Below, piece by piece: positions 39,053 through 46,864 of a stretch of DNA of 64,000 nucleotides. Source of the DNA: Plecoglossus altivelis (lineage: Eukaryota > Chordata > Actinopteri > Osmeriformes > Plecoglossidae). The position numbers and the translations under genes are program-made. The stretch is taken from positions 4,587,431-4,651,430 of the forward strand of contig BROE01000013.1 of the NCBI GenBank assembly GCA_036571765.1, read 5' to 3'. Every line of letters begins with the position of its first letter. Positions within the stretch are counted from its first letter, which is position 1. The notes below the pieces were generated by a model, which was given only the letters and a program-made list of their open reading frames with translations, did not search any database and was not told the DNA's origin.

Positions 39053-39930
39053 AGTCACAAGTGACAGTGATAAACTGTGGTCAACCCCTTTGTGGTTCCT
39101 TCTCCTAACAGCTGATTAGATCTACTGAGTGAAACAGTAGACTGCTCTATCGGGCTAAATGTTGGGTCAGGTTACTTATCTTTTGCCTCTCTTTATCTCT
39201 CACTCTCTCTATCTCTTCTGCTCCATCTCTCTCTCCCTCTCCCTCTCTCTATCTCTCCTTCCAGGTGCTTGTCTAATCGTGAGGATGACAGGCGTGTTCT
39301 CTCCCTGCATGTGGACAAAGAAACACACAGCGTGTACGTGGCGTTCTCCAGCTGCGTGATCCGCATGCCGCTAAGCCGGTGCGAACGGCACTCCTCCTGC
39401 CAGAAGTGAGTCTACACACACACACACACACGCGCACACGTTCCCCCCCCACACACACACACTACACACAGCCACGATGTAAACGAAAGGAAGAGAAGAC
39501 AAAAACAGAGGTTACAGGTTACATGTCAAGTCATGCGTTCAAAGGTTCATCGTTCTGTTTTCCATTGAGACTCATGAGAAGCCAAGATAATAAACAGGGC
39601 CTGGTCCTCTCACCGTTAATGTTCAACCAAGCAGGTTTTTAATGATCCTGGTTCTGAGCAGTACGCTACGCTGCTTCCCAGTATTGTTTAACCCTGTGTG
39701 GGGTGCCAGTGTGTGGGTGTGTCTGACCAGAGTGTGTGTCTGGCCCCAGGTCTTGCGTGGCTTCCAGGGACCCCTACTGTGGCTGGAGACCTCACGGAGT
39801 GTGTGAGAGGATTGTGCCTGGGGTCCTGTGAGTATCTCACACATGTAGGCAGAGCTTGTTAAAAACTAGCACATGGAGGAGTGATACTGACTTGATATGT
39901 CATTTTCTCTCTCTCACTCCCTCTCTCTCT

Positions 39931-39968
<38 letters not shown>

Positions 39969-42900
39969 CTCTCAGGACTGGGTATGAACAGGATGTTGAG
40001 ATTGGTAATACAGCTCATCTGGGAGACTGTCATGGTAAGATCTTTATGTCTATATCAAATCCATCCACCTTCACATACACACACACACACACACACCACA
40101 CCAGGCATACACACAAGCACACCCATCTCCACACACATCATAAACCCACACATTCCTTATCATAACCACACCAGTAACTTGTCCTTACATAACTCTGTGT
40201 AGTATATTAACACACACATCCACATACATGCCTTCCTGTTACTAATGCCACCTGGGCAGCAACATTAACATACACTGCGAGTTAGCGGTAAGCGCCAGCC
40301 CTGACAGACAGGACAAGATTGGGTTCAGTTGGCGCAAGACGTGGGAGAACAAACTCAAGTAGCATATTTAGATCCTGGTTTGGGTGTTAAACCACAGGAC
40401 TAGAACACAGAGCAGGGCCAGAGAATGCAGCTAAAGTGTTCAGGACTGGGAGAGAAGCGCTGTTAGCTCATCTGTGAGAGCTTAACCCAGAAGAATGATG
40501 ACATGACACTCTCAGTCTGGAGGGTGTCCTTCTTTTGGACTTCAGTTTGCGACTCCGTTATACTGATTTTCCTGTTCTTTTAATTCTTTTAGCGTTTTTG
40601 GCTACTACGTCATCGCCAGATTACAAATCATTTGGCGACCCAACCTCTGGTTAGTTTGAAACTTTACTCAAATGTTTTTTTTTTTCCTTTCGAGTTCAGC
40701 ATTTTACAAACCTCCCCTCTTCTACCTTCTGCTGCTGGTCATTCATTTTTCTTAACCAATCTGTCTACATCATCTCATCTTCTTCATCGTCATGGTCACT
40801 ATCTCCAACCAACCACCTCACAGGACTACATCTGTCCTGCAGCACACTTTCTCTCTACTCAACGTTCTGTTTCCTTCTTGGTTTACTTCCTGCATGCCTG
40901 GTCGGCCCCTCCCCTTTATGACATCATCAGTGTTGTGTACGAGTCTCCTGTCACTCTCGTAGAGTCCGCTCTCACCTTTCCCCCCTCTCAACTGTCTGAG
41001 CCAAACTGATCTACAAATGTTTTACTGAACATGGCATATTCAATTCTTGACCAACAATATTGTAAATAGGCCATTTGACAGCTTTCTGGTGAAAAAGTAG
41101 CCCTTGAACCATACGATGTACTACCAGATAACTACAGAAGATAATTAGGGACATTAGCACAAAGCCTTACGTTTTGTGTCGCTAAACTAACCCAGATTAT
41201 CCATCGGTCATGCCTACTAACACTGGTTAACAGTATGCTTGATCCACGTGTCTGCACTGTTTGTTAACAATTTGTTTGTCACCACAGACATGGAGTTGTC
41301 ATCAGTGCCAGTGACTGGCCAGCCCAGTGGGCCTGTAGCCCCCCCTGTTCTCACCCCCACTCAGAGCCCCAGCCCTGGGCCTGACGCTGGGGCTGGGGCT
41401 GCACCAGAACTGTACGGCTCAGGCTTTGTGCTGCAGGATGATCCAGGCACCTCTCATTCTTTAGAGTCACTCCCAGGGGGCCCAGAGGGTAAGGCCCATA
41501 GGGAGAGAGCCAGCACGCTGCATGGGACCCTGTCTGATAGCTTCCAGCTGCCACGCACACGCACTCTATCTAGCTGTCTCACACACACACACACATACAC
41601 ACTATCTCTAGCTGTCTGTCTCTCTTTCGCTCTCCCTGTCTCTCTCTCTTTTTGCACACACACACACACACTACTCCTGTCTTTCTCTCTCTCACACACA
41701 CACACATACTATCTCTGTCTTTCTGCTTCTCTCTTTCGCGCACACACACATACTATCTCTGTCTTTCTCTTTCTCTCTTTCACACACACACACATACTAT
41801 CTCTGTCTTTCACACACGCATACTCTCTTTCTCTCGCATTCACACACACATACTATCCCTGTCTTTCTCTCTCTTTTACACACACATATACTATCTATCT
41901 TTCTCTCTCTTTCTTTCACACACACATACTATCTCTGTCTTTCTCTCTTTCACACACACATACTATCTCTGTCTTTCTCTCTCTTTCACACACACACTAT
42001 CTCTGTCTCTCTCTATTTCTCTCTCTCACAAACACACACACACCTAAACACACACACACACACACTTGCTCTTTTTACATACTCAAACCCAGTCACACTG
42101 TCAGTCACTCAGACACACATGCACACAGGCAGCTATCCAGGTTTTCCATCAGCTGGCATGGCAGATTTAAATCTTTCTTTATCTTCATATAGTTTTATAT
42201 GATTTTGTATCATTCAATTTTATGTTACCATGCATTTATATTTTCTAATTCATACATATTTTTTAGATCTATTCAATGTTTTTATTTGTTTTGACATGGT
42301 GAAAATGTCTTGCTTTCTTTTTCCCATCCTCCCTTTTTCTTCACTTCTAATCATTAAACCCTCTTTATCCACACTTTCTTACTCAAGCTTTTTCTTTGGC
42401 ACTAGTGTCTCTCTGTGCCAGTCCAGGGCTTCATACCATGGTGTCGTAGGGTATAAACCTAGTATGGTAGATCACTTCCCAGACCTTCGACAGCACCTCT
42501 TTAGATGGCTAACTCTGCTAATGTCTGTGGTTACTAACAAACCTGAAGCCTAGACACACACACACACCCAGAGTAAACTCCACTTTACGCGTCTGGAAAG
42601 GAGTTTGGACGATCTCTCCGGTTCTAGTTGATTCTCTCCAAGTACAGGGGCTTGCTTTCCATCCTTTTAAACGTAGTGACATGCATGCGGTCAATAGGAA
42701 ACGATCTGAAACGAGTAGGTACGACGGCGCAACCACCAAAGTGTTCCTCTTGGACTAACATAGCACTACCTTTCTGTTGATGGGCTCACCTGTGTGGACT
42801 TGTCTTGGGCACTTGATACTTTCTGCCAATTTTCACCATGTTTTCCCAGTTCTTACCTTCTCATAGGGGCAGCGGTTATGGTTCACTACAAAAAAACAAT

Positions 42901-44728
42901 GTGTGAAATCAGATATTGGATTGAATGCGTTTGAATTTGGCAAGAGCTGACAGGCTACCTTTGGGGGGTAAAGGCAGAGCCCATGCATGGCTGTGGCAGT
43001 GTTCACACACCCACCTCTGCTCAGGAGGTGCTGTAAGGAGCACCGTGATTGGCTGTGTCAGGCATGTTCAACCAATGCCTGTTGTCTGTTTCTAGGCGTA
43101 TGGGAGATTCAGGCAGGAGAAGCCAACCAGATGGTCCATATGAACATCCTCATCACCTGCGTGTTCGCTGCCTTCCTCTTGGGGGCGCTGCTGGCGGGCC
43201 TGGTGGTGTTCTGCTACAGAGACTCCTTCCTGCGCAAGCCCAGGCACGTCCACAAGGACACAGAGTCTGCCCCGTCCTGCTCAGACTCCACCGGGAGCTT
43301 TGCCAAGCTCAACGGCCTATTCGACAGCCCTGTGAAGGTACCTAGCATCCATAGCAAGCGTGTTAACCAGAACTCGGGACGCATTTCATTGGTTCCACAG
43401 CATGTGTAACCAATCGAATGTGTGAATCTCACGGCCAATGCGTGAGAGTTGGCTACGCTGTGAGATAGTGTACACTGTCTTAATACTTATGTCATATTGG
43501 CTGGTGTTTGAAATGTTCCTTCCTTCGTTGTCCTCAGGAGTACCAGCAGAACATAGACAGTCCTAAGCTCTACACTAACCTACTGACCAACGGCAAGGAC
43601 CTCAACGCGCCCAACGGTGACACCAAGACCATGATCCTCCGTGATGGCTGCCAGCCCCCAGAGCTGGCTGCCCTGCCCACGCCAGAGTCCACCCCCGTGC
43701 TCCAACAGAAGGGTCTGCAGCCCATCAAGAACCAGTGGGAGAGGGCCCACGGCAAGGTCAACAGCTCCCGCAAGGAGTCCAACTCGGCCCCCAAGAGCCC
43801 GCAGTTTCTGCCTTCCTCCCCACCGCCCCCTCACGCCAACGCCCACCACCCCCACCCCGCTCTGGGCCACTCCCACATCCCCAGCGCGGTGGTCCTGCCC
43901 AACGCCACGCACGACCACGGCGGCGGCGGGCACAGCAACGGGGAGGACACGCTGCCGCGCCCCACCGACAAGAAGCAAAAGAACTCGGATCTCCAGAGCG
44001 TCCCCGCTCAGCCGAAGAGCAGCAGAAAGGAGCAGAAGAAGACAGTGGACGCCAGGAACACCCTCAACGACCTGCTGAAACACCTCAACGACCCCGGCGC
44101 CAACGTCCCCGTGAACAGCAAGGGGGTCCTCCAGGATGGCTCGGGCCCCAGGCCCCGGCAGCAGCTCATGCTGGAGCCCATGGAGGCCCTGACCGAGGTG
44201 CCTCCTAAGGTGCCTAGTCGCGAGGCCTCACTGTACTCGCCCTCCTCCTCCCTGCCCAGGCACAGCCCCACCAAGAGAGTGGACGTGCCCATGCCCTCCA
44301 GCCCCACCAGCCCCACAGGCGGTATGGGCATGGGGGGCACCCTGGAGAGGCAGAGAGGCTACCACCTCCATCGGAGCTCCTCGCAGAGGCACTCTCTCAC
44401 CTCGCCCAACGGGGTCACCATGGGGGTGTCACTGTCCCGCCAGCACAGTATGAACAGAGGGGGTTACATGCCCCCTACCCCCCCTTCCAGATTGGACTCC
44501 CATGGGGGAGCGATGGGGATGGGGCTGCACTCACCCCATTCGCCCCACTCGCCACACCCCCCCTCGATGTCTCGGCAGAGCAGTTACAGCGGGCACGGCT
44601 CGCTGCCCCGAACCGGGGTCAAACGGACTCCGTCGCTAAAGCCAGACGTCCCCCCCAAACCAAACGGTTTTATGCCGCAGACTGAGTTGAGGACACAGAT
44701 GAGGGTGGTGAACAAGTTTAGCTACTAA
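33028..44728 (+). CDS. sema6d: Semaphorin-6D, transmembrane guidance receptor/ligand (19 coding exons)
   Basis: Coding exons: 33028-33151, 33771-33882, 34385-34445, 34657-34719, 34863-34964, 35149-35239, 35425-35544, 35792-35880, 36834-37051, 37317-37448, 38010-38165, 38499-38672, 39265-39405, 39750-39827, 39976-40034, 40593-40649, 41288-41488, 43096-43337, 43538-44728. All introns are GT-AG and all phases agree, giving 1,136 residues. Domains: signal peptide about 1-25; Sema domain about 45-515 (motifs [47 protein letters not shown]); PSI about 518-565 with [11 protein letters not shown]; stalk; transmembrane helix about 676-699; cytoplasmic tail 700-1136 ending in a PDVPPKP SH3-type motif. 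Known for the family: class 6 semaphorins bind plexin-A receptors to steer axons and heart morphogenesis, and can signal in reverse through the tail. The match to vertebrate SEMA6D is by recall of the family, not by a search; a teleost sema6d-like duplicate remains possible. The tail is somewhat longer than I recall for mammals. Confidence 0.95.
33154..33230 (+). repeat. CA-rich microsatellite at the start of sema6d intron 1
   Basis: A pure (CA)n run begins within 10 nt of the exon 1 donor, followed by ACACACCACAGAC units. Confidence 0.9.
33613..33770 (+). repeat. Tandem duplication carrying a second splice acceptor
   Basis: CAGACAGAGCTAGTGTGTG occurs at 33613 and again at 33691 (78-nt offset). 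Each copy ends in a pyrimidine stretch plus CAG|TCTCC: at 33683 (decoy) and at 33770 (used by exon 2). The copies differ by the length of the GT run. Confidence 0.85.
33771..33882 (+). CDS. sema6d: sema6d coding exon 2 (start of Sema domain)
   Basis: Acceptor TTCTTCCCAG ends at 33770; donor GTAAAC at 33883. It encodes [19 protein letters not shown] and then [18 protein letters not shown], one of the most conserved class 6 semaphorin blocks. It carries an N-glycosylation sequon (NES). The first codon joins T of exon 1 with TC to give F. A decoy acceptor lies 87 nt upstream. Confidence 0.95.
34385..34445 (+). CDS. sema6d: sema6d coding exon 3
   Basis: Acceptor GCCACAG ends at 34384; donor AGG|GTAAG at 34446. 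It encodes [20 protein letters not shown], aligned with the DQVYTVNL segment of SEMA6D. The sequence after the first eight residues is poorly conserved, as expected for this loop. It ends in phase 0. Confidence 0.88.
34657..34719 (+). CDS. sema6d: sema6d coding exon 4
   Basis: Acceptor ATACAG ends at 34656; donor AGA|GTGAGT at 34720. Sixty-three nt encode 21 residues containing [20 protein letters not shown], a clear semaphorin-6 block with its conserved cysteine. Confidence 0.93.
34863..34964 (+). CDS. sema6d: sema6d coding exon 5
   Basis: Acceptor CTTCCAG ends at 34862 behind a C/T-rich tract; donor AGG|GTGAGG at 34965. Thirty-four codons encode [19 protein letters not shown] and then [15 protein letters not shown]. 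The CGTN..NP.C signature is typical of all Sema domains. Confidence 0.96.
35149..35239 (+). CDS. sema6d: sema6d coding exon 6
   Basis: Acceptor GTTCAG ends at 35148; donor G|GTATGA at 35240. It encodes [20 protein letters not shown] followed by [10 protein letters not shown], matching the [12 protein letters not shown] block of SEMA6D. It ends in phase 1. Confidence 0.95.
35425..35544 (+). CDS. sema6d: sema6d coding exon 7
   Basis: Acceptor TTCCAG ends at 35424; donor G|GTAAGT at 35545. It encodes [20 protein letters not shown] and [20 protein letters not shown], nearly identical to SEMA6D and distinct from the SLGESPTLRTVKH form of SEMA6A. This exon is good evidence for the 6D assignment. 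Confidence 0.96.
35792..35880 (+). CDS. sema6d: sema6d coding exon 8
   Basis: Acceptor CCTTTCAG ends at 35791; donor AAG|GTAAGT at 35881. It encodes [20 protein letters not shown] and AVEHNSLGK (29 codons after the split E), a core propeller strand set. Confidence 0.96.
36046..36185 (+). repeat. 30-bp minisatellite in sema6d intron 8
   Basis: The unit CGACATAAAGTAAGAC plus (CA)n occurs at 36064, 36094, 36124 and, as AACATAAAGTAAGAC, at about 36150. Confidence 0.9.
36834..37051 (+). CDS. sema6d: sema6d coding exon 9
   Basis: The acceptor ends at 36833 after a strong pyrimidine tract; donor AG|GTAAAG at 37052. It encodes [40 protein letters not shown] and [20 protein letters not shown], then the GVFTTQMN strand. 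NCS is a conserved glycosylation sequon. Identity to SEMA6D is very high by eye. Confidence 0.97.
37113..37211. repeat. Palindromic interspersed repeat, copy A (sema6d intron 9)
   Basis: It contains GATTGGTTCTAAC and its near complement AACCAATC around a short centre, with outer GCCAAC / GTTGGC ends. About 83 bp align with 43376-43460 at roughly three quarters identity by eye. It is likely a degenerate MITE. Confidence 0.65.
37317..37448 (+). CDS. sema6d: sema6d coding exon 10
   Basis: Acceptor TTTCCTCAG ends at 37316. The donor is AG|GTAGCC at 37449, weak because +5 is not G. It encodes [20 protein letters not shown] and [20 protein letters not shown], then [12 protein letters not shown] is a pan-class-6 motif. 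Confidence 0.95.
38010..38165 (+). CDS. sema6d: sema6d coding exon 11
   Basis: Acceptor GTCCCAG ends at 38009; donor AG|GTGAGA at 38166. It encodes [40 protein letters not shown] and [11 protein letters not shown]. The FIKSHPLMD and PWFTKTRVR blocks match SEMA6D. Confidence 0.96.
38499..38672 (+). CDS. sema6d: sema6d coding exon 12
   Basis: Acceptor GTGCAG ends at 38498; donor AA|GTAGGC at 38673. It encodes [40 protein letters not shown] and [17 protein letters not shown]. It has two glycosylation sequons (NYT, NDS). The intron that follows opens with a 250-bp CT-rich tract. Confidence 0.95.
38683..38935 (+). repeat. (CTCTGT)n / (CT)n tract in sema6d intron 12
   Basis: About 250 bp of CTCTCTGTCTCTC-type repeats. 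Open frames in it are repeat artefacts. Confidence 0.92.
39265..39405 (+). CDS. sema6d: sema6d coding exon 13 (end of Sema, start of PSI)
   Basis: Acceptor TCCTTCCAG ends at 39264; donor AA|GTGAGT at 39406. It encodes [40 protein letters not shown] and RHSSCQ. The last propeller blade ends and the first PSI cysteine (RCERHSSC) appears here. Confidence 0.95.
39750..39827 (+). CDS. sema6d: sema6d coding exon 14 (PSI domain)
   Basis: Acceptor GGCCCCAG ends at 39749; donor CT|GTGAGT at 39828. It encodes [20 protein letters not shown] and [17 protein letters not shown] is the defining PSI signature of semaphorins. Confidence 0.97.
39907..39974 (+). repeat. (CT)n microsatellite forming the exon 15 polypyrimidine tract
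   Basis: A nearly pure (CT)n run stretches up to the CAG acceptor of exon 15, so repeat-length changes would alter the acceptor's polypyrimidine tract. Confidence 0.9.
39976..40034 (+). CDS. sema6d: sema6d coding exon 15
   Basis: Acceptor TCTCTCAG ends at 39975 behind a long (CT)n tract that serves as the polypyrimidine tract; donor G|GTAAGA at 40035. It encodes [19 protein letters not shown], matching the [15 protein letters not shown] segment of SEMA6D. Confidence 0.95.
40593..40649 (+). CDS. sema6d: sema6d coding exon 16 (stalk)
   Basis: Acceptor TTCTTTTAG ends at 40592; donor G|GTTAGT at 40650 is fair. It encodes [18 protein letters not shown], aligned with the PDYK.FG.PTS stalk segment of SEMA6D. 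It keeps phase 1. Confidence 0.9.
41288..41488 (+). CDS. sema6d: sema6d coding exon 17 (juxtamembrane stalk, probably variable)
   Basis: Acceptor ACCACAG ends at 41287; donor G|GTAAGG at 41489. It encodes [20 protein letters not shown] and then a Pro/Ala/Gly-rich stretch. [20 protein letters not shown] near the end aligns with FVVQDDPNTSDFTDPLSG of SEMA6D. It is longer and more proline-rich than the mammalian equivalent that I recall. In mammals SEMA6D is alternatively spliced in this part of the gene. Confidence 0.88.
41578..42062 (+). repeat. Minisatellite of (CA)n and (CT)n blocks in sema6d intron 17
   Basis: Units of the type CACACACATACTATCTCTGT followed by CTTTCTCTCTTT repeat about 12 times with length variation. 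One frame, the continuation of exon 17, stays open through the whole array. Confidence 0.92.
43096..43337 (+). CDS. sema6d: sema6d coding exon 18 (transmembrane segment)
   Basis: Acceptor TTTCTAG ends at 43095; donor AAG|GTACCT at 43338. It encodes [40 protein letters not shown] and [14 protein letters not shown]. The hydrophobic helix (about residues 676-699) is followed by a basic stop-transfer stretch. [20 protein letters not shown] sequence ([16 protein letters not shown] here) is the conserved start of the SEMA6 tail. Confidence 0.96.
43356..43460. repeat. Palindromic interspersed repeat, copy B (sema6d intron 18)
   Basis: It shares ATTGGTTC...AACCAATC, ATCTCACGGCCAATGCG and GAGTTGGC.ACGCTG with copy A at 37113. 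It begins only about 18 nt after the exon 18 donor and fills much of the 200-nt intron. Confidence 0.65.
43538..44728 (+). CDS. sema6d: sema6d last coding exon 19 (cytoplasmic tail)
   Basis: Acceptor TCCTCAG ends at 43537; TAA stop at 44726-44728. It encodes residues 741-1136. Recognised blocks: [113 protein letters not shown] and [12 protein letters not shown]. Low-complexity insertions include a Gly/His/Pro-rich stretch and an HSP triplet run at about 1071-1080. The PPKP motifs fit known tail partners of SEMA6 proteins (SH3/EVH1 type), which is inference here. Confidence 0.97.
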   Translation, partial: EYQQNIDSPKLYTNLLTNGKDLNAPNGDTKTMILRDGCQPPELAALPTPESTPVLQQKGLQPIKNQWERAHGKVNSSRKESNSAPKSPQFLPSSPPPPHANAHHPHPALGHSHIPSAVVLPNATHDHGGGGHSNGEDTLPRPTDKKQKNSDLQSVPAQPKSSRKEQKKTVDARNTLNDLLKHLNDPGANVPVNSKGVLQDGSGPRPRQQLMLEPMEALTEVPPKVPSREASLYSPSSSLPRHSPTKRVDVPMPSSPTSPTGGMGMGGTLERQRGYHLHRSSSQRHSLTSPNGVTMGVSLSRQHSMNRGGYMPPTPPSRLDSHGGAMGMGLHSPHSPHSPHPPSMSRQSSYSGHGSLPRTGVKRTPSLKPDVPPKPNGFMPQTELRTQMRVVNKFSY

Positions 44729-44814
44729 AAGAGCGTTGACATTTTGTGGCGGGGGGGAGGGGAGGGGGGGGTGCTCTTTCCAGGACTACATCCGGAGGAG
44801 GAAGTCTGGAAATG

Positions 44815-45145
44815 GGGGAATGAGGATGCTTTAAGCAACTACACTCGCAACCCTGGCACTGCAGAGCACCTCGAGTGTCTTGGGCAGAGGAAGTTCCAGC
44901 GGCAACGGCCTCGCTGCAAATAAACGAACCGGGGTACCGGAAACTCGTGCAAAGCAGAGCCAACAACAACGGTTTTATGCGCAAGAGACATGAGTTGTAT
45001 GAAGAACGAGAATAGAGTGGTGAATGCGAAATTGTTTAGCGTACTATAAAGGCGTTGTCATTTCATGTGGGGTGGAGGCGGAGGAGGGGAGGGAAGGGGG
45101 ATGTCTTTCTCAGGACTATCATCCGGGAGGCGGAGGATTCTGGAA
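44815..45145 (+). repeat. Imperfect tandem copy of the end of exon 19 and start of the 3' UTR
   Basis: This stretch repeats 44498-44815 in the same order. Matches: the tcg.tgtct..gcagag stretch at 44574 and 44871, GAACCGGGGT at about 44610 and 44926, GGTTTTATGC at 44666 and 44971, and the CAGGACTA stretch at 44781 and 45111. The offset grows from 297 to 330 nt, so copy 2 carries many extra single bases. It no longer encodes the Sema6D C-terminus. It is either an old duplication or an assembly artefact. Confidence 0.8.
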
Positions 45146-46077
45146 ATAATTTGGTCTCACTGTAGAGGGAGTGGGGTTTTTAAGCCTTTAGTATTTGGCA
45201 GGGGGAGGAGGCAAGAATTGTTAAATACTGACTCATTCAGAAGGCACATTCCTTTAGGCGAAAAGCGGAAAGTTGACAACATGGTTCCAAGATGCTTAGG
45301 GGCATATGTCACACACTGGGTTTCTCTGCACTCACAATGTCATGTATGCAGGAGGCCCGCCCCCCTACACACCCCCTTCCCCCCCGGCCTGGAACACAGA
45401 AGGATATTTAAGATCAGGGCTCCCCCAGGGACCAGTGGTTCTTGGGTGCGCAGCCCGTGATGCGAGGTCTTCCACACCTGTTGGTGTGTGCGGCGCCACG
45501 TAACCCGCCTGTGATACCAGGTCCGACACCCCAAAAATACTTGAAGAACAGGTCTCACTCCCACTGAGCGCTGTGTTCCCACTGATGTGAACAGAGGATC
45601 GCTGCGTCTGCGTTGCTCAGACAGCTGCTGTTGAGGAGGCAAAACGTCAAGCTTCAAGTGGCTGCAGAGAAGCGTCACTAGTCGGTACCGTCCGACAGAA
45701 GCTTGGACAGCAACACAAGTTTCGAGCTGTTTGTATTTCCAAGTGTGAATGTGTGTAAGATGGCTGGAGTGTGACCAGGCGTTGGACCATCTCTCACAAG
45801 CCACACAGACACACGGCCATGGTAGAGGCCCAAACCTTAGACCTGCTACACTGTCACTTCTTCTGTCACAACTCCAGGACTGATGTCTACAACATGGCTA
45901 TGCGCGGGCAGCGTCAGTGCGTGATGTAGATGTTTCTAATAGGTCGCTAGCATAGGAACTCTGTAACTCACTGGGATTCAGCAACACATTCGCTGCTATC
46001 AGTTTGAAATGAAACTCCTTGTTGTTTATGTTTGGGCCTTTGATGCATAGATTTCATACAGGGCCGGGATGTCTCCT

Positions 46078-46149
46078 TCTGTGTGTGAGTGTGTGTGTGT
46101 GTGTGTATGTGTGTGTGTGTGTGAAAGAGAGCTTGTGTGTGTGTGTGTT
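46078..46149 (+). repeat. (GT)n microsatellite in the sema6d 3' UTR
   Basis: GTGTGTGAGTGTGTGTGTG-type run interrupted by AAAGAGAGCTT. Confidence 0.88.
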
Positions 46150-46698
46150 TCTGGTGTGTGTTACTCTGCTGAGGCCCATACTTCAGCATTTCGCTCTGGG
46201 CTTACTGACACAAAGGCAGACAGCCTTTCCAGGAGAATATCTCTTCCGTCCTCGACGGGAAGATGAGTGGGAAGGGGTGGGCTTTGGAAGACATGTTTCC
46301 AGAGGCCTAGCTCTCTTCAAATGTAGCAACGGTGTTTAACCCTCGCGCAAGCTAGTATATCGAAATGTTTTGAAGACGCTGGTTTTTGGTGTGTTTTTTT
46401 TCCTTCTTTTTACTCACAAATAGGTCCAATATTTCTTTTCTGATACACCTCAACCGGATTCCTTTACGTCGATGTGGAAGGCAGGCTGTTCTCTAGGCCG
46501 GATGCACTGCAAAGTGTTTCTGCGTTTCCAGCCCTGAAAGTCACGTGTCTGGAGATGATGTTTGATCCCCGTCGGAAGAGTCAGTGTTGGTTATATCGCC
46601 TCTGTAACGGTTCCTGCAACCCTGGGAGTGGCCAGCGTACAATCGCAGCAACGTCTACCAATGTGTCCCAATGAGTCATGCTGGTAATGACAAGATCC

Positions 46699-46706
46699 TG
46701 TACATA
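46699..46706 (+). promoter_or_regulatory. Pumilio response element (UGUACAUA)
   Basis: A perfect match to UGUANAUA, the PUF protein consensus, in the sema6d 3' UTR. It opens an AT-rich block (46699-46737) and lies 86 nt before the UGUA octamer array. Confidence 0.5.
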
Positions 46707-46791
46707 TTATAAATATATGAGTATAAATATTTTTAGGCGAGTGAACCTGAATCTGTGCATCGTGTGCCTTATTCAACGAATTATCTATATA

Positions 46792-46864
46792 CTGTAAAAC
46801 TGTAAAACTGTAAAACTGTAAAACTGTAAAACTGTAAAACTGTAAAACTGTAAAACTGTAAAAC
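46792..46864 (+). repeat. Octamer tandem array (CTGTAAAA), about nine copies
   Basis: The unit CTGTAAAA repeats without error nine times inside the sema6d 3' UTR. Each unit carries UGUA, the core of CFIm (cleavage factor) sites and of PUF sites. Confidence 0.9.

Noticed and set aside
42300..43095. Extra cassette exon in sema6d intron 17, as in mammalian isoforms
   Set aside because: I tried acceptor-like sites near 42407, 42422 and 42875. None gives an open phase-1 exon with a usable donor and a length divisible by three.
43580..44340. Other-frame and antisense open frames across exon 19 (110-167 codons)
   Set aside because: They shadow the GC-rich sema6d tail. Only the + frame shows conserved SEMA6D blocks.
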